In this document: positions 1 through 6,078 of the stretch, piece after piece
Layout of the letters: each line of letters opens with the position of its first letter
How positions within the stretch are numbered: the stretch's first letter is position 1
NCBI GenBank assembly: GCA_029865195.1
Contig: JAOUHH010000080.1
Span: 1 to 10,030, forward strand
Reading direction: 5' to 3'
Origin: Desulfobulbaceae bacterium
Lineage (GTDB): Bacteria; Desulfobacterota; Desulfobulbia; Desulfobulbales; UBA5123
Length of the DNA: 10,030 nucleotides
Position numbers and translations under genes: made by a program
Notes under the pieces: model-generated
Told to the model about the DNA's origin: nothing
Seen by the model: the letters and a program-made list of their open reading frames with translations, nothing else
The model's database searches: none

Positions 1-372
1 ACGCCTGAGGGGCTGGCTGTCCACGGCCAGATAGTTTTTGAGCGGCGCGAAACCGGGCGCCGCCACCAGTTCCGGCAACCGCTCCATGATCGCCCAGAGC
101 AGCCCGTCGCCCTCGAAGGGCGAGGAGCTGGCCACCGGCCGGCCCATGGCTCCAAAGAGTCGCCAGACAAAGGTGGCCGGGAAGGGGCACTCCAGATTGG
201 CGCAGACCCCTTGCCGCTGGGCCAGCTCCAGGGCCAGCCAGCGGGCCATGCCCCGGCTCTGGACGATCACCGTCTCCGGCGCGAAAGGCGGCAACGGCTG
301 GGCGTCGGTGAGCGAGGCCAGGGCGTCGGCCAGCCGTTCCAGGCGATTACCGGAGTGCAGGATAAGAGGCAT
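1..372 (-). CDS. recC: Exodeoxyribonuclease V gamma subunit RecC, N-terminal fragment (cut by window edge)
   Basis: RecC is the Chi-recognising subunit of the RecBCD helicase-nuclease, which resects double-strand ends and loads RecA in the cytoplasm. Only 124 residues from the start codon to the window edge are visible, out of more than 1000 in the usual protein. They resemble the E. coli RecC N-terminus, recalled from memory: an opening with HSGNRLERLADAL (E. coli YHSNRLDVLEAL), then ETVIVQSRGMARWLALEL (E. coli EMILVQSTGMAQWLQMTL), then CPFPATFVWRLFG (E. coli DFPLPASFIWDMFV), and later a LKNYL segment. The ATG at 372-370 is chosen because it puts the HSGNRL motif at the extreme N-terminus, as in the family. 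No strong Shine-Dalgarno sequence precedes it. The gene is divergent from the SNF2 helicase at 665; recB and recD would be expected beyond the left edge but cannot be seen. Confidence 0.93.
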   Translation of the reverse strand, partial: MPLILHSGNRLERLADALASLTDAQPLPPFAPETVIVQSRGMARWLALELAQRQGVCANLECPFPATFVWRLFGAMGRPVASSSPFEGDGLLWAIMERLPELVAAPGFAPLKNYLAVDSQPLRR

Positions 373-400
373 GAGGGTCCGTAGAGAGGTCTTTCAGGTT

Positions 401-417
401 TGCGTTATGCATGCGTT
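401..417. repeat. Short direct repeat in the recC leader
   Basis: TGCGTT occurs at 401-406 and again at 412-417, so the copies start 11 bp apart, about one helical turn. They lie just downstream of the inferred recC transcription start (near 422 on the minus strand), where a repressor could bind. A six-base repeat can arise by chance, so this is only a candidate operator. Confidence 0.2.
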
Positions 418-429
418 GCAAGACGCTCC

Positions 430-458
430 ATTCTAGCCATGACGGCGCGAAGATACAA
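430..458 (-). promoter_or_regulatory. Sigma70-like promoter for recC
   Basis: Read on the minus strand, a TTGTAT box (positions 458-453) is followed after exactly 17 bp by TAGAAT (435-430), which matches five of six bases of the -10 consensus. Transcription would begin near 422, giving a leader of about 50 nt before the recC start at 372. The -35 box matches only at its TTG. Placement, spacing and orientation all fit recC. No comparably good plus-strand promoter for the helicase was found in the same gap; TTAACA at 462-467 has a good -35 sequence but no -10 box at the right distance. Confidence 0.5.
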
Positions 459-664
459 CCGTTAACAATTTCCCGTCCGGCACCCACGACTGAAAAAATT
501 GCCATTCGACTCATAGTGCGCCAGGCCGCCCTTCGCCCCGGCCAGAAGAAAAAAACAGCCATGGGAAAAGGGCAACCGGCCAAGGTTCGCACTTGCGGGA
601 AGGAGTGAGTCGCAGTAGACTGCTCGGTTCCGTTACCCAGATCAAACGAGCCAGACAAAGACGA

Positions 665-3600
665 ATGCCCATACAACTCCGACAACAACTCCTCGATGGC
701 CCGCTTGATCTGCTGCCGTTAGACGATGAAACCCTCGCCACCCTCGCGGTGATGCGCTTCGCCACCGTCCGTGAGGCCTTCCGGGCCGCCCTGGCCGGAC
801 GCCTGACGGCGCGGCGCGCCGACCAGTTGACCCTTGAAAACCGGATTCTCGCCACCACCTGCTCCCTGCTGGGCCATCCGGTTATCGACCGGGACGCCAT
901 TCTCCATTTCCAGCCCGGCCCGGGGCAACAAACCGTTGCCGACGCGATCGCCGCCATCAACGGCGCGCCCTTCGCCACGCCCGACCATCTGCTTGCTACC
1001 TCCATCCGCGACCTGCTGCTGCCTCTTCCCCTGCATCAGGCGGCGGAACAGCTGCCCGCCGCCACCATCGGCGACCTGCTCGCCCTGCCCCTGTCCCGGT
1101 TGCAAGGCACGGTGATCGGCGCTCCCAAGCAGTTGGGCGCCTTTATCGTCCATCTCTTTGATTTTCTTTTCCTGGTCAACGGGCAGGCCTCGGGCGCGCC
1201 GGCCCCTAACCCTGCGGAACCCGGCCAGGAGATGGCCGCGATGCTCATCCTGGCGCCTTGGTTTTCCATGGCGACCCTGCGCGCCGGCCGCACCCTTCTT
1301 GCCGGCGGCGCCCTCAAGCATCTTCTCATCCAGCGGCAGGCGGCGGGCGGGCTCTTCAACGAGAACAACCGCTACGGTCAGATCCTCCTCCGCTTCGCCA
1401 AGTCAAACCGCACCCCCACCGGGTTCATTATCGACGGCGTCAACTGCCAGTCCTGCGGCCGCCACCACGGCGAACGCTCTCTATGCCGCCATGCCGCGGC
1501 CCTGGCCCTGGCCGTGCTGACCCCGGACGCGCAGACGAGCCGGCAACTGCGCCCGGCCCCCTTCCTCCTGCCCGACTCCCCATGGCAACTGGCGGTCGAC
1601 ATCCTCTTTGATCTTTACGGCGCCAACCCGCCCGGCGACCTCGCCATCCGCCGCGACAACGACCGGTGGCAACTCACCGCCGCCGATGAGTTCCGCAGCG
1701 TTGCCTGGCAACTCACCGAACAGGGGATGAAGGAATGCGCGGCCCTCTTCGGGGCGCGGCTGCCCAAGAGGGGGCAACCCAAACCCACCGGCGCCACCGC
1801 CCATCTCCGCCAGCTCTATCTCAACCTCGCCGCCCTGGCGGCCCCGGTCGACAACCAAAACGAAGCGCCCGTGGCCGACGGGGATCGGACCAAGGGCTTT
1901 TGGGACTGGCTCGCCGCCGCCCTTGCCCTGGCGGAACCGGCGCCGCGCTTCCGCCTTGCGGGCCCGGCCGCCAACACCCTGTTCGCCCTCACCGCCCACG
2001 ATGCGGCCGGCACCGAAATCTTTTCCCTGGCCCTGCCCCGGGCAAGGACCCCGGACGTGCTCGACGGCCTCTGCCGCCTGGGCCTTGCCGCCCCGGCCAT
2101 GGAACTCCCGGCCCTCACCCGCGCCACCCTGGACGGCAACGGCGACCTGCGCATCGAATCCTGCCTCCGCTGCGCAGACGGCAGCGTTATCTCCCGCCAG
2201 GAGCTGGAGCCACACCGCTACGGCCGCTATTATTATCTCGCCGCGCACGGGTTTATCGCCGTCCGGGAGCAGGAGACGAGCAACACCATGGGCGAAGCGC
2301 CCCTGGATATCACCACCGTTGACGCCGACGACGTGCCGGTCTTTCTCCAATCCCACCAGCAGGCCCTGTACGCCGAAGAGAATGTCATCGAACCGCACCT
2401 GAAACACCTGCGCATCCGCAACATGCCGGAAAGCCTCAACATCTCGCACAGCCGGATGGACGCCGACTGGTGCTACCTGGCCGGCAGCTACGGCTTCGGC
2501 GCCGACGGCATCTCCCTCGCCGAACTGCTGCTCGCACGCCGGCAGGGCAAAAAATACGCCACCACCGCCAACAACTGGCTGCAACTCGAAGACTCCCCGC
2601 TCTCCTGGCTGCACGAGCTGGATGCAGACCGGATCTGGAACGACGACCAAGGCACGCCGCAGGGGGTGCGCCTCTCCCGGCCGGAACTGCTGATGCTCTC
2701 CTCGCTGATCGGCGAGGTCAATAACCGAGATCCGCACCAGGCAGAGGCCGACGCCTTTTCCTCCCTGCTCGACACCACCGCCTGGCAGGACCCGCGCCAA
2801 CTGCCGCTGACCCCGGAACATCTGCGCGGCTATCAGAAAAACGGCCTGGCCTGGCTGTTCAACCTCTACCAGTACCGGATGGGCGGCATCCTCGCCGACG
2901 ACATGGGTCTGGGCAAAACCCACCAGGCTCTCGCCCTCATCCAGGCCGTGCAGGCGGAACGGCAAGAAGGCGGCCGCTTCCTGGTGGTCTGCCCGGCCAC
3001 CGTGGTCTCCCACTGGGTGAACAAGACCCATACCTTCTACCCGCAGATGGATTTCCATGTCTACCATGGCGCCCGTCGCGATCTTGCCGAGGCTCAGGGC
3101 CACAGCCTGATCATCACCACCTACGGCATTGTCCGCCGCGACGCCAAGCTCTTCGCCGGACTGCGCTTCGACATCATCCTCCTGGACGAGGTGCAGCATC
3201 TCAAGAACAAAAAAACCGCCATGTACAAGGCGGCGCACCGGCTCAACGGCCGGGTGGTCATCGGCCTGACCGGCACGCCGCTTGAAAACTCGACCAACGA
3301 CCTCAAGGCGATCTTCGATCTCTGCCTGCCCGGCCTGCTCGGCACCGACGCCTCCTTCAACAAGCTCTACGTACAGCCCATCGAGGAGCGCAACGACCAG
3401 AAGCAACGCGACCGGCTGGCCCGCCTGATCCGCCCCTTTCTGCTCCGCCGCGCCAAACCGCAGGTGCTCACCGAGTTGCCCGACGTCATTGAGGACATCC
3501 GCACCTGCGAGCTTTCCGACGACCAGGTGGCCCTCTACCGCGAGATTGTCGAGCAGCGGGGCCGCGCCCTGATCTCGGGGCTCGACGACCCCACCGGCAA

Positions 3601-4234
3601 GAAACCGGCCTACATGGAGGTGCTGGCGGTGATCAGCTACCTCAAGCAGATCTGCGACCATCCGGCGCTCCTGGCCGGAACCGACAGCAAACGGACCTAC
3701 CGGAGCGGCAAGTGGGACCTGTTTGTCGAGCTGCTCGACGAATGCCTGGCCTCGAACATGAAGGTAGTGGTCTTCAGCCATTACACCCGGATGCTCGACA
3801 TCATCGAGAACCATCTCGGCCGCAGCAAGATCGACTACTGTTCCCTGCGCGGCAGCATGGCGCTGAAGAAACGGGAGGGGATGATCGCCCGCTTCAACAC
3901 CGACCCCCAATGCAAGGTCTTCTGCGCCAGCCTGTTGGCCGGCGGGGTCGGCGTCGATCTCACCGCCGCCCAGGCGGTGATCCACTACGACCGCTGGTGG
4001 AACGCCGCCCGCGAGGAACAGGCCACCTCCCGCGTCCACCGCATGGGCCAGCGCCACGTGGTGCAGACCTTCAAGCTGATCACCGTCGGCACCCTGGAGG
4101 AAAAGATCCACCAGCTCATCGAGCAGAAGCGGAATCTGGCCCAGCATCTGGTGCGGGAGGACGACGATGCGATCATCAAACGGCTGAGCCGCGAGGAGTT
4201 GCTCGAACTCCTGCAATGGGACCACCACCGCTAG
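665..4234 (+). CDS. SNF2-family helicase-like ATPase with SWIM-type zinc finger
   Basis: This is a 1189-residue SF2 translocase of the SNF2/Rad54 group, expected to move on duplex DNA and remodel bound proteins rather than unwind strands. Near residues 261-276 is a C-x2-C-x9-C-x-H cluster, a variant of the SWIM zinc finger. About 440 residues without motifs I recognise separate it from the motor, which begins near residue 720. Motor motifs in order: Walker A DDMGLGKT with K751; DEVQ at 841-844; LTGTPLENS; an ICDHPALL segment; VVVFSHYTRMLD opening the second RecA-like domain; AGGVGVDLTAAQAVIHYDRW; and motif VI RVHRMGQ at 1123-1129, which supplies the arginine fingers. All look intact. The ATG at 665 is preferred. 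In-frame TTG at 593 would add 24 residues of low similarity to any domain; an AAGGAG at 601-606 sits between the two without a well-spaced ATG. Neighbours are divergent recC and the RRM gene 219 bp downstream. The family is clear; the cellular role is unknown. Confidence 0.93.
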   Translation: MPIQLRQQLLDGPLDLLPLDDETLATLAVMRFATVREAFRAALAGRLTARRADQLTLENRILATTCSLLGHPVIDRDAILHFQPGPGQQTVADAIAAINGAPFATPDHLLATSIRDLLLPLPLHQAAEQLPAATIGDLLALPLSRLQGTVIGAPKQLGAFIVHLFDFLFLVNGQASGAPAPNPAEPGQEMAAMLILAPWFSMATLRAGRTLLAGGALKHLLIQRQAAGGLFNENNRYGQILLRFAKSNRTPTGFIIDGVNCQSCGRHHGERSLCRHAAALALAVLTPDAQTSRQLRPAPFLLPDSPWQLAVDILFDLYGANPPGDLAIRRDNDRWQLTAADEFRSVAWQLTEQGMKECAALFGARLPKRGQPKPTGATAHLRQLYLNLAALAAPVDNQNEAPVADGDRTKGFWDWLAAALALAEPAPRFRLAGPAANTLFALTAHDAAGTEIFSLALPRARTPDVLDGLCRLGLAAPAMELPALTRATLDGNGDLRIESCLRCADGSVISRQELEPHRYGRYYYLAAHGFIAVREQETSNTMGEAPLDITTVDADDVPVFLQSHQQALYAEENVIEPHLKHLRIRNMPESLNISHSRMDADWCYLAGSYGFGADGISLAELLLARRQGKKYATTANNWLQLEDSPLSWLHELDADRIWNDDQGTPQGVRLSRPELLMLSSLIGEVNNRDPHQAEADAFSSLLDTTAWQDPRQLPLTPEHLRGYQKNGLAWLFNLYQYRMGGILADDMGLGKTHQALALIQAVQAERQEGGRFLVVCPATVVSHWVNKTHTFYPQMDFHVYHGARRDLAEAQGHSLIITTYGIVRRDAKLFAGLRFDIILLDEVQHLKNKKTAMYKAAHRLNGRVVIGLTGTPLENSTNDLKAIFDLCLPGLLGTDASFNKLYVQPIEERNDQKQRDRLARLIRPFLLRRAKPQVLTELPDVIEDIRTCELSDDQVALYREIVEQRGRALISGLDDPTGKKPAYMEVLAVISYLKQICDHPALLAGTDSKRTYRSGKWDLFVELLDECLASNMKVVVFSHYTRMLDIIENHLGRSKIDYCSLRGSMALKKREGMIARFNTDPQCKVFCASLLAGGVGVDLTAAQAVIHYDRWWNAAREEQATSRVHRMGQRHVVQTFKLITVGTLEEKIHQLIEQKRNLAQHLVREDDDAIIKRLSREELLELLQWDHHR

Positions 4235-4330
4235 CCGCCCGCAAAAAAAGTCCCGCCGGCAACCTTCCGCAATATCGAACAGTTACCCAAAAAAATGCCT
4301 GTACATCACCGGCCGGGATAAAAAACCGCC

Positions 4331-4360
4331 TTGTTTGCCGGACAAACGCCGTGATAGATT
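4331..4360 (+). promoter_or_regulatory. Possible promoter of the RRM gene with embedded inverted repeat
   Basis: The 219-bp gap between the helicase stop and the RRM start is A/T-richer than its surroundings. TTGTTT (4331-4336) and TAGATT (4355-4360) are separated by 18 bp, with three and four consensus matches respectively, which is a weak sigma70 pattern. A 5-bp inverted repeat, GTTTG at 4333-4337 and CAAAC at 4343-4347, overlaps the -35 box and spacer and could be an operator. If used, this promoter gives a leader of roughly 85 nt. No intrinsic terminator for the helicase gene was seen in the gap. Confidence 0.28.
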
Positions 4361-4453
4361 TCAAGTACATCGCATGGTTTTGCATGCCGCAACCGTGCCG
4401 CCCTGCGCCGGCAACCGCACCACCTGTTGCCCTTTCGCGCCAAGGAGATCACC

Positions 4454-4732
4454 ATGAAAACGCTCTATGTCGGCAACCTTCCCGAAGACTCCAACGCCAA
4501 CGACCTGCGCCGCCTCTTCGCAAGCCAGGGACCGGTCCACGGCGTCACCCTGATCATCGACCGCACCGGCAAGCAGCGCGGCTTCGGCTTCGTCGACATG
4601 GACGATCTGGCGGCAATCAGCGCCATCTCCACCCTGAACCGGCAACGCTTCGGCGACCGCCTGCTGACGGTGAGCGAGGCCTCCGCCCGTACCTGGCAGC
4701 CACCCCGCCGCCAGCGCTACAAAACGGAGTAG
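4454..4732 (+). CDS. Small RNA-binding protein with a single RRM domain
   Basis: A 92-residue protein made of one RNA recognition motif and a short basic tail. RNP2 is LYVGNL at residues 4-9 and RNP1 is RGFGFVDM at 42-49, carrying the aromatic residues Y5, F44 and F46 that stack on RNA bases in this fold. The tail, from about residue 80, is rich in R, P and Q. Bacterial proteins of this type resemble cyanobacterial Rbp proteins and are usually thought to bind single-stranded RNA, often in cold or stress responses; the target here is unknown. The ATG at 4454 is chosen because AAGGAG at 4442-4447 lies 6 nt upstream and RNP2 then starts at the normal position. The frame is open upstream to 4427, but that extension has no support. 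It has its own intergenic region upstream and a folded 3' region with a terminator downstream, so it is probably monocistronic. Confidence 0.92.
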   Translation: MKTLYVGNLPEDSNANDLRRLFASQGPVHGVTLIIDRTGKQRGFGFVDMDDLAAISAISTLNRQRFGDRLLTVSEASARTWQPPRRQRYKTE

Positions 4733-4738
4733 CATGCC

Positions 4739-4785
4739 CCGGCACCCGTTTCAGGGTGGCACCCTCCTGCCGCCCGGGTAGCCGG
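4739..4785 (+). ncRNA. Candidate structured RNA between the RRM gene and the permease operon
   Basis: CCGGCACCC at 4739-4747 can pair with GGGTAGCCGG at 4776-4785, giving nine Watson-Crick pairs with one bulged A at 4780. The enclosed segment can form a second hairpin, CAGGG (4752-4756) with TCCTG (4765-4769), including one G-U pair and an 8-nt loop; an alternative pairs GGGT with ACCC within the same stretch. Five bases after the outer stem the terminator hairpin begins. The arrangement of folded domain, terminator and then gene looks like an attenuator or riboswitch, but it could equally be a 3'-UTR fold or a small RNA. I do not recognise it as a known family. The pairing is read directly from the sequence; the function is inference. 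Confidence 0.4.
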
Positions 4786-4790
4786 TCTTA

Positions 4791-4828
4791 GGGCCGCGAC
4801 GATCATACTCTCGTCGCGGCCCTTTTTT
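4791..4828 (+). terminator. Strong intrinsic (Rho-independent) terminator
   Basis: GGGCCGCGACGA at 4791-4802 and TCGTCGCGGCCC at 4811-4822 form a perfect 12-bp GC-rich stem with an 8-nt loop, followed directly by six T (4823-4828). This is the canonical terminator form on the plus strand. It lies 58 nt after the RRM stop and only 34 nt before the permease start codon. It therefore ends the RRM transcript and would also block readthrough into the permeases unless termination is conditional. On the minus strand the hairpin is followed by no comparable T run. Confidence 0.9.
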
Positions 4829-4862
4829 ACATGTCACCGCCAACAACGGGGGACAGAGAAAC

Positions 4863-6068
4863 ATGCGCAGCGAAGATCTTCTTCGATTCAGCGGCCGGGC
4901 GGTCATCTCCTACCGGTTCCGCACCGTGCTGATGCTGACCGCGATGGCCATCGGCGTTGCCTCGGTGGTGGTGCTGATCTCGCTCGGCGAGTCGGCCCGC
5001 CGTTACGTTGCCGACCAGTTCTCCTCCCTGGGCACCAACCTGCTCATCGTCCTGCCGGGCCGCTCGGAAACCGTCGGCGGTCCGCCGCCGCTGCTGGGCG
5101 CCACCCCCCGCGACCTCACCCTGGATGACGCCATGGCCCTCTCCCGGGCCGGCGGCGTTGCCCGCGTCTCCCCCATCGTCGTAGGCTCGGCGCCTGTCTC
5201 CCGGAAGCACCTGGAACGGGAGGTAATGGTCATCGGCGCCACCGCCGAACTTGCCCCCATGCGCAACCTGAAAGTCAGCCAGGGCAGCTTCCTGCCCGCC
5301 GGCGACCCCTTGCGGGGCGGCAACATCTGCGTTCTCGGCAGCAAACTCAAGATGGAACTCTTCGGCAACGACAACCCCCTCGGGCAATGGGTGCGGATCG
5401 GCGACCGGCGCTTCCGGGTCATCGGCATCCTTGCCGCCATGGGGGTTGCCATGGGCGATGATATCGATGAAACGGTGACCATCCCGGTGGCCACCGCCCA
5501 AGCGCTGTTCAACACCGCCTCGCTGTTCCGCATCCTCATCGAGGCGACCGACGGCAACGCCATCGCCAAGGCCAGGGAAACCATCCGCGCCACCATCACC
5601 CAGCGCCACGAAGGCGAAGACGACATCACCGTCATCACCCAGGATGCGATCCTGGCCACCTTCAACCGCATCTTCCGCGCCCTGACCGCGGCGGTGGGCG
5701 GCATCGCCGCCATCAGCCTGCTGGTTGCCGGCATCATGATCATGAACGTGATGCTGATCGCGGTCTCCAACCGCCGGGCCGAGGTGGGGCTGCTCAAGGC
5801 GCTGGGGGCGCCCCGCCGCCAGATCCTGCGCATCTTCCTCGCCGAATCCGCCCTGCTGTCGCTGAGCGGCGCTCTCCTGGGGCTGCTGGCGGCCATGGCC
5901 GGCCTGCATCTCTTGAACACGCTGTGGCCGGAGTTCTCCATTCGCCCGGTGCCATGGGCCGCGGCGCTGGCCACCGCGACGGCCCTCGCCACCGGCCTGC
6001 TCTTTGGCGTCCTGCCGGCCCGCGCCGCCGCTCGCCTGCCGCCGGCCGAGGCCTTGGCGCGACGATAA
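4863..6068 (+). CDS. MacB/FtsX-type ABC transporter permease (first of a tandem pair)
   Basis: A 401-residue inner-membrane permease of the type VII (MacB/LolCE/FtsX-like) ABC class, which couples cytoplasmic ATP hydrolysis to work in the periplasm rather than moving substrate through the membrane itself. The predicted topology is standard: TM1 at about 21-41, a periplasmic MacB-type core domain at about 42-270, then a C-terminal FtsX domain with TM2 (about 275-298), TM3 (about 322-345) and TM4 (about 363-385). Family signatures are the GTNLLIV segment after TM1, the NPLG and FRVIG strands of the periplasmic domain, the EVGLLKALGAPRRQI coupling loop that contacts the ATPase, and the PARAAARLPPAEAL ending. 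The ATG at 4863 follows GGGGGA (4848-4853) at 9 nt. It forms an operon with the next gene, 10 bp away. No ATP-binding subunit is adjacent in the window. Substrate unknown. Confidence 0.9.
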   Translation: MRSEDLLRFSGRAVISYRFRTVLMLTAMAIGVASVVVLISLGESARRYVADQFSSLGTNLLIVLPGRSETVGGPPPLLGATPRDLTLDDAMALSRAGGVARVSPIVVGSAPVSRKHLEREVMVIGATAELAPMRNLKVSQGSFLPAGDPLRGGNICVLGSKLKMELFGNDNPLGQWVRIGDRRFRVIGILAAMGVAMGDDIDETVTIPVATAQALFNTASLFRILIEATDGNAIAKARETIRATITQRHEGEDDITVITQDAILATFNRIFRALTAAVGGIAAISLLVAGIMIMNVMLIAVSNRRAEVGLLKALGAPRRQILRIFLAESALLSLSGALLGLLAAMAGLHLLNTLWPEFSIRPVPWAAALATATALATGLLFGVLPARAAARLPPAEALARR

Positions 6069-6078
6069 GGGGATACAG

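Noticed and set aside
38..436. Plus-strand open frame of 132 codons at the left edge
   Set aside because: The opposite strand encodes a convincing RecC N-terminus, and this translation is a low-complexity S/R/A-rich shadow.
561..608. 15-codon leader-peptide-like frame upstream of the SNF2 helicase, ending in AAGGAGTGA
   Set aside because: It has no ribosome binding site, no codon pattern suggesting attenuation and no alternative hairpins with a T run nearby.
1481..4228. 915-codon open frame on the minus strand opposite the SNF2 helicase
   Set aside because: It overlaps a gene with a complete, ordered set of helicase motifs. Its translation is dominated by G, A, V and E/D-rich low-complexity sequence, as expected when a gene with high G/C third positions is read backwards.
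4752..4764. Similarity of AGGGTGGCACC to the conserved T-box sequence
   Set aside because: No specifier-loop stem or other T-box element is present, and the downstream genes are not aminoacyl-tRNA synthetase or amino-acid genes. The match is short and can be explained by a local near-palindrome.
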